Assembly: GCA_947378425.1 (NCBI GenBank)
Contig: CANCJV010000001.1
Location: 1-64,000 of the forward strand
Direction of reading: 5' to 3'
Length of the DNA stretch: 64,000 nt
Origin: Synechococcaceae cyanobacterium
GTDB taxonomy: Bacteria > Cyanobacteriota > Cyanobacteriia > PCC-6307 > Cyanobiaceae
Both the position numbers and the translations under genes were made by a program. Shown here one piece after another: positions 17,421-26,101 of this stretch; the first letter of the stretch is position 1; every line of letters starts with the position of its first letter. The notes beneath the pieces are model-generated. The model ran no database searches. It was given only the letters and a program-made list of their open reading frames with translations, and was not told the DNA's origin.

Positions 17421-19086
17421 GCAGGCTGGCGGCGTAACTGTGGGCCTCGCCGGAATCGCCCCCCGCCAGCTCCATCAGCTCCGCCTGGCGCTCGCCAGTG
17501 TCCCGCAGCCGGGACACTCGGGTCTGGGTGCTGCCCGCTTCCACCGCCTTGCTGACCCGGAAGTGATGATCAGCGGCTGCCGCCACCAGGGGCTGGTGGG
17601 TGACACAGAAGACCTGACGCTGCTGGGCCAGGCGCTGCAACAGCTCGGCCATGGCGCCACTGACCCGGCCGCTGACGCCACTGTCGATCTCATCGAACAA
17701 CAGCGTCACGTGGGGATCGGCGGCGGCCAGACAAGTTTTCAGGGCCAGCAGAAAACGGCTCATCTCGCCACCGGAGGCCACCTCCGCCAGCGGAGCCAGG
17801 GGCTGGCCGGGATTGGCGCTGAAACGGAACTGCACCGCGTCAGCCCCCTCCTCCCCCGGCTCCGCCACTTCGATCGCCACGGCGAAGCGCACATTGGCCA
17901 GCCCCATCGGCCGCAAGGCCGCCATCAGCCGGGTTTCCAGCTCCACCGCCGCGACCCGGCGAGCCTGGCTGAGGGCCTTGGCCCGCCGATCCCGCTGCTG
18001 GACGGCCAGCTGCTCACGCTGCTGCAGAGCCGCCAGGGACCCCTCGGCTGAGCCAGGAGCCAGGCTGTGGCGCAACTGATCCCGTCGAGCCATCAACGCC
18101 GCCAGATCCTGGCCATGGCGCCGCTCCAGCGCCCTGAGCAGGGCCAGGCGCTCCTGCAGCTCCGCCAGTCGCTCGGGATCACTCTCCAGGCAGGCGCCAT
18201 AGCGATCCAGCTCCCGGGCCAGATCCTGCAGAGCCACCAGGCCATCGGTGCAGCGCTCCCTGAGCGCCGCCACGCTGGCATCGAGATGCTCCATCTGCAG
18301 CAGTTCCTGCTCGCAGGCGGCCAGGTGATCGAGGGCTGACGGGGCCGATTCCGCCCCCTCCACCAGCCGACCCAACAGGGTCATCACCCCCTCCTGCAGG
18401 CGCACCCCATGGGCGAGGCGATCCTGCTCGATCTGCAGCTGCTGAGACTCCAGAGGATCGTCCAGGCCAGCCGCCTCGAGATCCTCCAGCAGCTGCTCCT
18501 GCTGCTGACGCTCCCGCTGCAGCCGATCGTGATCGGCCAGGGCCGCTGCCAGTTCCGCCGCCAGGGAGCGCCACTGCCGGTACGCCGTGCGGACCGCCTC
18601 CAGCAGGGGCAGCTGCTCCTCGCCGGCAAAGCGATCGAGCCAGCGCCGCTGCTGGCCGGAACGGGCCAATTGCTGGGTCTGGCCCTGAACCGTGAGATCG
18701 AGCAGCAGGGGGCGCAGATCCAGCACCTGGGCCCGGCTGACGGCGATGCCATTGAGCCGGTGGCGACTGCTGAGCCGTTCGTCCTGGAGCCGCCAGTCCC
18801 GACTCAGCAGCAGATCGTCCTCCACCTCCAGCTCCTGGCTCTCCAGCCAGGCACGCACGGGCGGCGAAAGCTGAAAGCAGGCTTCAATCCGACCCCGCTC
18901 GCAACCGCTGCGCAGCAACCGGGCCCCCTGGGCCCCCTGGGCTCCGCCCAGCAGGGCGTCGAGAGCATCCAGCAGAATCGATTTACCCGCCCCGGTTTCG
19001 CCGGTCAGCACCGTGAAACCCGCCTCGAACGTCAACTCAAGGCGTTCGATCAGGGCGATGTTCTCCAGGCTCAGGGCCGTGAGCAC
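17401..19086 (-). CDS. recN: DNA repair protein RecN
   Basis: RecN is an SMC-like ATPase that acts early in double-strand break repair and recombination. The 561-residue protein opens with MLTALSLENIALIERLELTFEAGFTVLTGETGAGKS (Walker A), has a long central coiled-coil region rich in Gln/Glu/Leu/Arg, and closes with LAEVASGGEMSRFLLALKTCLA (signature) and VTLLFDEIDSGVSGRVSGAMAELL (Walker B and D-loop), then FCVTHQPLVAAAADHHFRV. The length is normal. It is divergently arranged with the ABC1 kinase gene, about 120 nt apart. Its last 20 nt overlap the start of the AT-rich channel-like gene. Confidence 0.95.
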   Translation of the reverse strand: MLTALSLENIALIERLELTFEAGFTVLTGETGAGKSILLDALDALLGGAQGAQGARLLRSGCERGRIEACFQLSPPVRAWLESQELEVEDDLLLSRDWRLQDERLSSRHRLNGIAVSRAQVLDLRPLLLDLTVQGQTQQLARSGQQRRWLDRFAGEEQLPLLEAVRTAYRQWRSLAAELAAALADHDRLQRERQQQEQLLEDLEAAGLDDPLESQQLQIEQDRLAHGVRLQEGVMTLLGRLVEGAESAPSALDHLAACEQELLQMEHLDASVAALRERCTDGLVALQDLARELDRYGACLESDPERLAELQERLALLRALERRHGQDLAALMARRDQLRHSLAPGSAEGSLAALQQREQLAVQQRDRRAKALSQARRVAAVELETRLMAALRPMGLANVRFAVAIEVAEPGEEGADAVQFRFSANPGQPLAPLAEVASGGEMSRFLLALKTCLAAADPHVTLLFDEIDSGVSGRVSGAMAELLQRLAQQRQVFCVTHQPLVAAAADHHFRVSKAVEAGSTQTRVSRLRDTGERQAELMELAGGDSGEAHSYAASLLGKRVA

Positions 19087-19204
19087 GCCAGCCTCCGCAG
19101 CGCTGTCGGTATGTGGCCCGACCGTAGCGGCTTCAGCTTTCGTTTAGAAGGGGTCACAATCCAATTGACGCCGTCCGCCCCGTGTGGCATGGCACCCCAT
19201 CGCC

Positions 19205-21196
19205 ATGGTCAGCTCGCCCCCAGCCATCGAGAGCAACCAGAAGCCGCTGGAACCCCCTCAGGGCAAGGCCAGCGGCTCTGCCCAACACACCGCCGTCACG
19301 CCAGGGGATCTGGGGGATTTCATTGAAGCGGCCGGGCTGCTGAGCTACGACCCCGATGCCATCACCCGCATCTACGCCGGCCATCCCCAGCGGCTGATCC
19401 GGCGGCTCTGGCAGACCCTGGTGCCGATCGGCCTCTACCTGCTGGGCGTGGGTTTCGACTGGATCAGCGGCGCCCTCAACATCAAGGACCGCGCCCGCGC
19501 CCGCGCCCGCGAATGCGCCGAGCTGCTGGCCCAGCTGGGACCTGCCTTCATCAAGGCCGGCCAGGCCCTCTCCACCCGGCCCGACATCGTGCCGCCCCTC
19601 CTGCTGGAGGAACTGGCCCAGCTCCAGGACCAGCTGCCCGGCTTCGACAGCGCCCTGGCGATGGCCTGCATCGAAGAAGACCTGGGGGCTTCGGTGGACG
19701 AGATCTTCAGCGAGCTCGACCGCGAACCGATCTCGGCCGCCTCCCTGGGACAGGTGCATCGCGGCAGCCTGCACAACGGCGAGCGGGTGGCAGTGAAGGT
19801 GCAACGCCCGGGCCTGAGGGAGCAGATCACGCTCGATCTGTACATCGTGCGCAACATCGCCGCCTGGATGAACAGCAATGTCGGCTTGATCCGCAGTGAC
19901 CTCGTAGCGCTGATCGACGAACTCGGCAAGCGGGTATTCGAGGAGATGGACTATCTCAATGAGGCCGCCAACGCCGAGAGATTTGCCGCTCTGCATCGCC
20001 ACAATCACCGCATTGCCGTGCCGCGCATCTTCCACCAGGCCACCAGCCGGCGGGTGCTGACGATGGAGTGGATCGACGGCGTCAAACTCACCAACCTCGA
20101 AGCCGTGCGCGCCATCGGCGTCGATCCGGATGACATGGTGCAGGTGGGCGTCAACTGCAGCCTGCAGCAGTTACTGGAGCACGGCTTCTTCCACGCCGAT
20201 CCCCATCCCGGCAACCTCCTGGCCCTGGCCGATGGCCGGCTTGCCTACCTCGATTTCGGCATGATGAGCGAAGTCACCCGTGAATCGCGCACCGGCCTGA
20301 TTCAGGCGGTGGTGCATCTGGTGAATCGCAACTTCGGTGCCCTGTCCAAGGATTTCGTCGCCCTCGGCTTTCTGGGGGAAGAGGTGGATCTGGAGCCGAT
20401 TGTTCCCGCCTTCGAGAACGTCTTTGGCCAGGCCCTAGAGATGGGCGTCAGCCGCATGGATTTCAAGGCTGTCACCGACGACCTCTCGGGGGTGATGTAT
20501 CGCTTCCCCTTCCGGGTGCCTCCCTACTACGCCCTGATCATTCGCTCCTTGGTCACCCTGGAGGGGATTGCCCTTAGCGTCGATCCTGCCTTCAAGATTC
20601 TCGGCGCCGCCTATCCCTATTTCGCCCGCCGGCTGATGGAGGATCCCGATCCCTCCCTGCGCCGCAGCCTGCGAGAGATGCTGTTCGACGGTGACGAATT
20701 CCGTTGGCAGCGCCTCGAAAACCTGATCAGCAGCGCCTCGCTGCAGGCCGAACTGGACATCGAAGGCTTGCTCGATCAGGTGCTCGACTTCCTGTTCTCT
20801 GCCAACGGCGGCCTGCTGCGCCAGCAATTGGTGGATGCGGCGGTGGACCAGATGGACAACCTGGCCTGGAGCACCACCCTGCGGCTGGGCCGGCGCCTGC
20901 CCCGCTCCCTGCAACCGCCAGGTCTGCGCCAGCCCAGCCTCCAGGCCTACGGCAGCAGCGGCCCTTTGCTCGACCTTGAACCGCTGCGGCAACTGGTGGC
21001 GATTCTCAAGGATCTGCCGGGATTCGAGCCGAAACTGCTGTTGCGCCGTCTGCCCCGGGTGTTGGGTGAACCGGACCTGCGGCGCATGGGTCTGGATCTG
21101 GCCCGGGGCTTGGCGGAGCGGGGCGTGGTGCGCCTGCTGCGGGATGTGCTGGTGACCCCTGATGTGCGGAAGACCGTCGAACTCGCCCCGAGCTGA
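19205..21196 (+). CDS. ABC1/UbiB-family atypical kinase
   Basis: Members of this family are atypical protein kinase-like ATPases acting in isoprenoid-quinone metabolism and, in phototrophs, in plastoquinone and membrane homeostasis. The protein carries the KxGQ-type motif FIKAGQALSTRPDIVP, the alanine-rich nucleotide loop AASLGQVHRG, lysine VAVKVQRPG, catalytic FFHADPHPGNLL and metal-binding LDFGMM. About 660 residues, normal for cyanobacterial paralogues, with a C-terminal region of unknown function. The ORF track starts at GTG 19184; ATG 19205 (MVSSPPAIES) is an equally good or better start. Substrate specificity cannot be read from the sequence. Confidence 0.9.
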   Translation: MVSSPPAIESNQKPLEPPQGKASGSAQHTAVTPGDLGDFIEAAGLLSYDPDAITRIYAGHPQRLIRRLWQTLVPIGLYLLGVGFDWISGALNIKDRARARARECAELLAQLGPAFIKAGQALSTRPDIVPPLLLEELAQLQDQLPGFDSALAMACIEEDLGASVDEIFSELDREPISAASLGQVHRGSLHNGERVAVKVQRPGLREQITLDLYIVRNIAAWMNSNVGLIRSDLVALIDELGKRVFEEMDYLNEAANAERFAALHRHNHRIAVPRIFHQATSRRVLTMEWIDGVKLTNLEAVRAIGVDPDDMVQVGVNCSLQQLLEHGFFHADPHPGNLLALADGRLAYLDFGMMSEVTRESRTGLIQAVVHLVNRNFGALSKDFVALGFLGEEVDLEPIVPAFENVFGQALEMGVSRMDFKAVTDDLSGVMYRFPFRVPPYYALIIRSLVTLEGIALSVDPAFKILGAAYPYFARRLMEDPDPSLRRSLREMLFDGDEFRWQRLENLISSASLQAELDIEGLLDQVLDFLFSANGGLLRQQLVDAAVDQMDNLAWSTTLRLGRRLPRSLQPPGLRQPSLQAYGSSGPLLDLEPLRQLVAILKDLPGFEPKLLLRRLPRVLGEPDLRRMGLDLARGLAERGVVRLLRDVLVTPDVRKTVELAPS

Positions 21197-21246
21197 CGGC
21201 CGTTGGAACCAGGAGGCCGCCTTAGATTCGGAGTTCTCTTGTCCCG

Positions 21247-21837
21247 GTGATCAACTTGCGCAAACGGCAACGGCTCCTGGCAGCACTGCTCGGCCTTGGC
21301 CTGTGCTGCGCAACTCCCGCGGCGATGGCGGCTCAGAACGTGGTCTTCGTCAGCGGCGCCTTCCGGCGCTCCATCTCCGTCGCCGATCTCGAACATCTGG
21401 CTGTCACCGGAGAAGCCAGGGGCCTGCTGGCCGACGTGCTGAAACTGAGCCATCAGCAACCGGAGGCGGTCGCCAAGCTGCTCAACCAGTCGGTGAACCT
21501 GCCGGTGGTTCTGGTCAGCCGTCTGCTCAACACCCGCATCGGCGAAGCTCTGCTGAATCGGCTAGCTCAGATCATCTTTCCGCTCAATGCCTCCAACGTC
21601 GGCCTGCCCGCCCTGCGCTCAGCGGTGATCCTGGGCATTGCCGACAGCAAGAACGGTCTGTCGGCCATCTCCTTCCTGCAGGCCTATCCCACCCAGGAAA
21701 TCGCGGTCAGCCTGCCGGCCCTGATGGGTCTGATGAACAAGGCGAGCTCGATCACGGATCTGGTGCGCTTCTTCTCCGACTCACCCCTCGATGGGCTGCG
21801 CGGCGACAAGAGCACCAGCAGCAGCACAACCCCCTGA
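21247..21837 (+). CDS. Stand-alone DUF1400 protein, exported
   Basis: A 196-residue protein with a clear signal peptide (RQRLLAALLGLGLCCATPAAMAA). The remainder matches the DUF1400 region found in front of cyanobacterial alpha/beta hydrolases (FVSGAFRRSISVADLEHLAVTGEARGLLADVLKL, NLPVVLVSRLLNTRIGEALLNRLAQIIFP). No GxSxG motif or hydrolase fold follows, so it is DUF1400 alone with a short Ser/Thr tail. It begins with GTG about 50 nt after the ABC1 kinase stop and may be co-transcribed with it. The role of the isolated domain is unknown; it is not a truncated copy of the gene at 0.2-1.7 kb, whose DUF1400 part differs strongly. Confidence 0.75.
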   Translation: MINLRKRQRLLAALLGLGLCCATPAAMAAQNVVFVSGAFRRSISVADLEHLAVTGEARGLLADVLKLSHQQPEAVAKLLNQSVNLPVVLVSRLLNTRIGEALLNRLAQIIFPLNASNVGLPALRSAVILGIADSKNGLSAISFLQAYPTQEIAVSLPALMGLMNKASSITDLVRFFSDSPLDGLRGDKSTSSSTTP

Positions 21838-21968
21838 CCCGACCACCGCTCTGACAGACGGGGGCAGGACAGGTTGAGCGAGAAGTGGCGACGTAGATTC
21901 GCCACAGCGCCGCCATCTCCCCCGTGCCCCTGCTTCGAGCTCTGCAGCGCCTGGGCCACAGGCCCACG

Positions 21969-23027
21969 ATGCAGGACTGGCCGGGCTTGATCGAGGCCTA
22001 CCGCTCCTGGCTGCCGGTGTCGTCCGCCACGCCGGTGATCACCCTGCACGAAGGGGCCACGCCGTTGATCCCGGCGCCGGTGATCGCCGAACGCATCGGC
22101 CGCGGCGTCAAGGTGTTCCTGAAATACGACGGACTCAACCCCACCGGCTCCTTCAAGGACCGGGGCATGACGATGGCGATCAGCAAGGCGCGCGAAGCCG
22201 GCTCGGAAGCCGTGATCTGCGCCAGCACCGGCAACACCTCCGCGGCCGCCGCCGCCTACGCCCGCCGCGGTGGCATGCGGGCCTTTGTGCTGATCCCGGA
22301 TGGCTACGTGGCCCAGGGCAAGCTGGCCCAGGCCCTCCTCTACGGCGCCGAAGTGCTGGCGGTTCAGGGCAACTTCGATCGGGCCCTGGCGATCGTGCGC
22401 GATGTGGCCGATCGCTATCCGGTCACCCTCGTCAACTCCGTCAATCCCTATCGGCTGCAGGGCCAGAAAACCGCCGCCTTCGAAGTGGTGGACGCCCTCG
22501 GCGAAGCCCCCGACTGGCTGTGCATCCCCGTCGGCAATGCCGGCAACATCAGCGCCTACTGGATGGGCTTCCAGGAGTACCAGGCCGCGGGCCACTGCCG
22601 CCGGCTGCCGCGGATGATGGGTTTCCAGGCGGCCGGATCGGCGCCGCTGGTCCTGGGTCACACGGTGGAGCAGCCCGACACGATCGCCACGGCGATCCGG
22701 ATCGGCAACCCGGTCAACCGGGAGAAAGCCCTCAAGGTCGAAGCTGAAAGCAAGGGGGGCTTCATGGCGGTCACCGATGCCGAAATCATCGACGCCTACA
22801 AGCTGCTGGGCAGCGGCGAAGGCGTGTTCTGCGAGCCGGCCAGCGCCGCCTCGGTGGCCGGCCTGCTCAAGCGGCACCAGGAGGTGCCGGCCGGAGCCAC
22901 GGTCGTCTGTGTGCTCACGGGGAACGGTCTCAAGGATCCGACCACCGCGATCGAAAACAACGATTCCAAATTCCATACCGGTCTGGCCCCTGAAACCGAT
23001 GTGGTGGCCAAGGTGATGGGCTTCTGA
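21969..23027 (+). CDS. thrC: Threonine synthase
   Basis: ThrC converts O-phosphohomoserine to threonine with pyridoxal phosphate. From ATG 21969 (MQDWPGLIEAYRSWLPVS, the usual cyanobacterial start) the protein has 352 residues. The PLP lysine lies in NPTGSFKDRGMTMAISKA, the phosphate-cup sequence is SVGNAGNISAY-like (IPVGNAGNISAYWMGF), and a glycine-rich CVLTGNGLKDP sits near the end. The ORF-track start (GTG 21924) adds 15 residues without support. Its last 14 codons are duplicated immediately downstream in a tandem repeat. Confidence 0.93.
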   Translation: MQDWPGLIEAYRSWLPVSSATPVITLHEGATPLIPAPVIAERIGRGVKVFLKYDGLNPTGSFKDRGMTMAISKAREAGSEAVICASTGNTSAAAAAYARRGGMRAFVLIPDGYVAQGKLAQALLYGAEVLAVQGNFDRALAIVRDVADRYPVTLVNSVNPYRLQGQKTAAFEVVDALGEAPDWLCIPVGNAGNISAYWMGFQEYQAAGHCRRLPRMMGFQAAGSAPLVLGHTVEQPDTIATAIRIGNPVNREKALKVEAESKGGFMAVTDAEIIDAYKLLGSGEGVFCEPASAASVAGLLKRHQEVPAGATVVCVLTGNGLKDPTTAIENNDSKFHTGLAPETDVVAKVMGF

Positions 23028-23298
23028 GCCAGCCGGCGAGCACACCCTGGAGCAAGCAGCTGTAGCGGCTCAAGAACGCTGCCTGCCATCAGGGCTTTCC
23101 AGGGAGTGACCGCTGAACGGAGCTGTCCTGTGCCCCACTGGTATGGCCCCTGAAACCGATGCGACAGCCAAGGTGATGGGCTTCTGAGCCAGCCGGCGAG
23201 CACATCCCCGGAGCGAGCTGCCGTAGCGGTTGAAGAACGCTGCCTGCCGTCGGGGCTTTCCAGGGAGTGACCGCTGAGCGGAGCTGTCCTGTCCCACC
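22984..23298. repeat. Tandem duplication of the thrC 3' end and trailer
   Basis: Two copies of a roughly 160-nt unit lie head to tail: about 22984-23143 and 23144-23298. Each begins tggcccctgaaaccgatg, contains the thrC C-terminal codons (APETD..AKVMGF and stop), and ends agctgtcctgt. The second copy differs at scattered positions and opens with an in-frame ATG, encoding a 14-residue peptide identical in form to the ThrC tail. Confidence 0.9.
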
Positions 23299-23867
23299 CC
23301 TGGGAGGTGACTTGCGGCGGGGTTGCGCCCGTGCCTTGGGCCTCGATGGCACCACCTGTCAGGGGAGCGCCGGCGGCGTGGCGAAGGCGTGAGCTGAATC
23401 GACCCTGAGAGCTGCGGGGACGGCGCGATTTCCGCTGATTACGACCCCGACGGAGCCGCTCGTGGCGCGACGGCAGCCACCGACCAGCCGGCAAAGCGTC
23501 TGAGGGAGGTCTGGGGAATTCAGGCCCTCAACGCTGGTAAAACAACCGGAGAGTTTCACCCCCCAGAACAGACCTCTTTTCCCCATTCAGGGGAAACAGT
23601 GGAAAAGCGGTTTCGGCCCCTTGGGTTCATCGACGATTTCCCCAGCCCTGTCTTGATCATTGCCAGCTAGCGCAAGGCTTTTGGGCTGTTCTTACCGTTT
23701 TCCACCGCCTCTACTACGGCTGAAGATTTCTTTTTTTTTAAAAATCAATCCTTCTTGAGCAGAAGAACAGGACCAGCGGATGGGCTCGGGATGTTGCGCT
23801 TTTGACCGGCCTGTGAAACCGTGGGCCCGCCCATGACATCGCCCCGGGCAGGCCAGGACCCCCACCC
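23299..23867. other. Gene-free spacer upstream of dnaN, candidate replication origin
   Basis: No protein gene is supported. DnaA-box-like sequences cluster here: TTTTCCCCA (23577-23585), the reverse of TTTTCCACT (23598-23606), ATTTCCCCA (23635-23643) and TTTTCCACC (23698-23706). The cyanobacterial box I recall is TTTTCCACA. They are followed by an AT-rich stretch (tttcttttttttaaaaatc, about 23728-23747) that could be a duplex-unwinding element. Location directly before dnaN, together with thrC on the other side, fits the expected origin region of picocyanobacteria. This is inference without skew data. Confidence 0.5.
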
Positions 23868-25031
23868 ATGAAGCTGGTCTGCTCCCAGACCGAACTCAAT
23901 GCCAGCCTTCAGTTGGTGAGTCGGGCGGTGGCTTCACGGCCGACCCATCCGGTCCTGGCCAACGTGCTGCTCACCGCCGATGCGGCCACCGGCCGGCTGA
24001 GCCTCACCGGGTTTGATCTCAACCTCGGCATTCAGACCAGCTTTGCGGCCGCCGTCGAAAGCAGTGGTGCGATCACGCTGCCCGCACGCCTGTTCGGCGA
24101 GATCATCAGCCGCCTCTCCTCGGACAGCCCGATCACCCTGAACTGCGCCGAGGGCGAAGACCTGGTGGAGCTCACCAGCCTCTCGGGCAGCTATCAGATG
24201 CGGGGCATGCCCGCCGACGACTTCCCCGATCTGCCCCTGGTTCAGAGCGGCACCCCGATCCGCATCGATGCCGAAGCGCTGGTCAAGGGACTGCGCGCCA
24301 CTCTGTTCGCCAGCAGTGGCGATGAGGCCAAGCAGGTGCTCACCGGCGTCCATCTGCGCCTCGATGACGACGGACTGGAGTGCGCCGCCACCGATGGCCA
24401 TCGCTTGGCGGTGCTGCGGCTGGCCAACATCACCGAGCCAGCCGCTGCGGCCTCCACGGAGCTGGTGGAAGGGGAGCCCTTCGCCGTCACGGTTCCGGCC
24501 CGATCCCTGCGGGAATTGGAAAAGTTGCTCAGCGGCCGTTCCAGCCAGGAGCCGCTCAGCCTGTTCTGTGATCGCGGCCAGGTGGTGGTGCTCTGGGCCG
24601 ATCAGGTGCTGACCAGCCGCATCCTCGACAGCACGTACCCCAACTACCGCCAGCTGATCCCGGAGTCGTTCAATCGCCGCATCGTCCTCGATCGCCGCGG
24701 CTTCGTCTCTGCCCTGGAGCGGGTGGCGGTGCTGGCCGATCAGCACAACAACGTCATCAAGCTCAGCAGTGATCCCGCGGCCGGCAAGGTGATGATCCGT
24801 GCCGATGCCCAGGATGTGGGCAGTGGCGCCGAATCGCTGGCGGCCGAGATCAGCGGCGAGGAGATCGACATCGCCTTCAACGTCCGCTACCTGCTCGACG
24901 GCATCAAGGCGATGGCCTCCGATCAGGTGGTGTTGCAGTGCAATGCCCCCACCACCCCGGCGGTGCTGGCGCCGGTGGGCGAGGAGAATCCATTCACCTA
25001 TCTGGTCATGCCGATCCAGATCCGCAGCTGA
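23868..25031 (+). CDS. dnaN: DNA polymerase III beta subunit (sliding clamp)
   Basis: DnaN forms the ring that tethers the replicative polymerase to DNA and recruits many repair partners. The 387-residue protein begins MKLVCSQTELNASLQLVSRAVASRPTHPVLANVLL and ends TYLVMPIQIRS, matching the M-P-x-R-type closing motif of the family (VMPIQ-R). Three repeated clamp domains can be followed, at about residues 1-120, 130-250 and 255-387. The length is standard. Start ATG 23868 follows the putative origin. From memory, this gene is numbered first in many picocyanobacterial genomes. Confidence 0.96.
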   Translation: MKLVCSQTELNASLQLVSRAVASRPTHPVLANVLLTADAATGRLSLTGFDLNLGIQTSFAAAVESSGAITLPARLFGEIISRLSSDSPITLNCAEGEDLVELTSLSGSYQMRGMPADDFPDLPLVQSGTPIRIDAEALVKGLRATLFASSGDEAKQVLTGVHLRLDDDGLECAATDGHRLAVLRLANITEPAAAASTELVEGEPFAVTVPARSLRELEKLLSGRSSQEPLSLFCDRGQVVVLWADQVLTSRILDSTYPNYRQLIPESFNRRIVLDRRGFVSALERVAVLADQHNNVIKLSSDPAAGKVMIRADAQDVGSGAESLAAEISGEEIDIAFNVRYLLDGIKAMASDQVVLQCNAPTTPAVLAPVGEENPFTYLVMPIQIRS

Positions 25032-25035
25032 GCCG

Positions 25036-26073
25036 GTGTCCCTTCCCGAGCAGCTGCTGCTGAGCGATCTGCTGCGCCGGAAGGTTCGCTGCGATCAGGG
25101 CCTGGACCATGGCGGCGGTGTCAGCGGCTGGATGCATCCCCCCGTGCATCGACTGCTGGGCTGGGTGAGCCGTCCCTCCGCCCTCTCCCGCAAGCGGCTG
25201 GTCTGGCGGCTGGATCAACTGCGGGGCCTGGGGGAGCTCGAAGCCTTCGTCCAGGGTCCCGGCGCTGAGACCGAGCCGGCCATCCTCGAGCGCCTGCCGA
25301 CCCTGATCGGCGCCGCCCTGATCGGCGCGGACGGGGAATCCCTCGGCATGGTCAGTGACGCGGCGGTCGAGTTGGTCAGTGGCCGCATCCGTCACTATCT
25401 GGTCTCGCGCAGTGATCCGCGCCTGCCGGGCAGCAGCCGCTGGCGGTTGAGTCCCGAGCGCATCGTCGATCAACAGCCCGGCCGGGTGGTCACGGCGCTG
25501 CAGGGTCTCGATGATCTGCCTCTGGCTCGTGCCAGCGTGCGTCAGGAGTTCCTGCGGCGCTCGCGCCGCTGGCGCGAGCAGATGGGGGAGGAGACAGGGC
25601 GCCTGAGGGATCGTTTTCATCAGGCGAGCGGCCGCCTTGAGGAGCGCCTGGAGGGCTGGCTGGAGGAACCCCCCTGGGATGGGCTGGAGCCCCCTCTGGG
25701 GCGGCAGTCAGGCGACTGGGATGACGAGGGCGGTGACGATGTCAGGGAGTCTTCAGGGCGGCGGCCACGGTCCGGGGCGCAGGAATCGGAAGCCCTGGAA
25801 TCCGATCCCCTCGAAGACTGGTCCCCGGAGGAGTTGTTCCCGGACGATCGTCGGCAGCCGGAGGCTGAAGCGGCGCAGGCCTGGCAGGACCGGCAGGCGG
25901 CTGAGGAACCCTGGCCGGATGAACGTCTCAGCCGGGAAATTTCGGAGTCGGACGAGCCGGACTGGCGTCGCGAGGAGCGTCCGGCGCCGCCGGGACCGCT
26001 GCGGCCCAGGCGCTCCGACCCCCGTCAGGATCGCTTTCGCGGCCGGGATTCCGACGACGATCCCTGGATCTGA
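25036..26073 (+). CDS. PRC-barrel-like protein with long disordered charged tail
   Basis: About 345 residues from GTG 25036, only 4 nt after the dnaN stop; the ORF-track start inside dnaN is not plausible. Residues about 75-180 have PRC-barrel features ([66 protein letters not shown]), a small beta-barrel seen in photosynthetic reaction-centre H subunits and ribosome maturation factors. After about residue 180 the protein becomes strongly Arg/Glu/Asp/Pro/Trp-rich and probably disordered, ending DDDPWI. A conserved hypothetical occupies this dnaN-purL position in related genomes, as I recall. Its function is unknown. Confidence 0.8.
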   Translation: MSLPEQLLLSDLLRRKVRCDQGLDHGGGVSGWMHPPVHRLLGWVSRPSALSRKRLVWRLDQLRGLGELEAFVQGPGAETEPAILERLPTLIGAALIGADGESLGMVSDAAVELVSGRIRHYLVSRSDPRLPGSSRWRLSPERIVDQQPGRVVTALQGLDDLPLARASVRQEFLRRSRRWREQMGEETGRLRDRFHQASGRLEERLEGWLEEPPWDGLEPPLGRQSGDWDDEGGDDVRESSGRRPRSGAQESEALESDPLEDWSPEELFPDDRRQPEAEAAQAWQDRQAAEEPWPDERLSREISESDEPDWRREERPAPPGPLRPRRSDPRQDRFRGRDSDDDPWI

Positions 26074-26101
26074 TACTGGGGGCCTGCTGCAGCGGCGTGC
26101 A

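Noticed and set aside
22984-23298. CRISPR array
   Set aside because: Only two long direct repeats containing coding sequence; no short repeat-spacer pattern.
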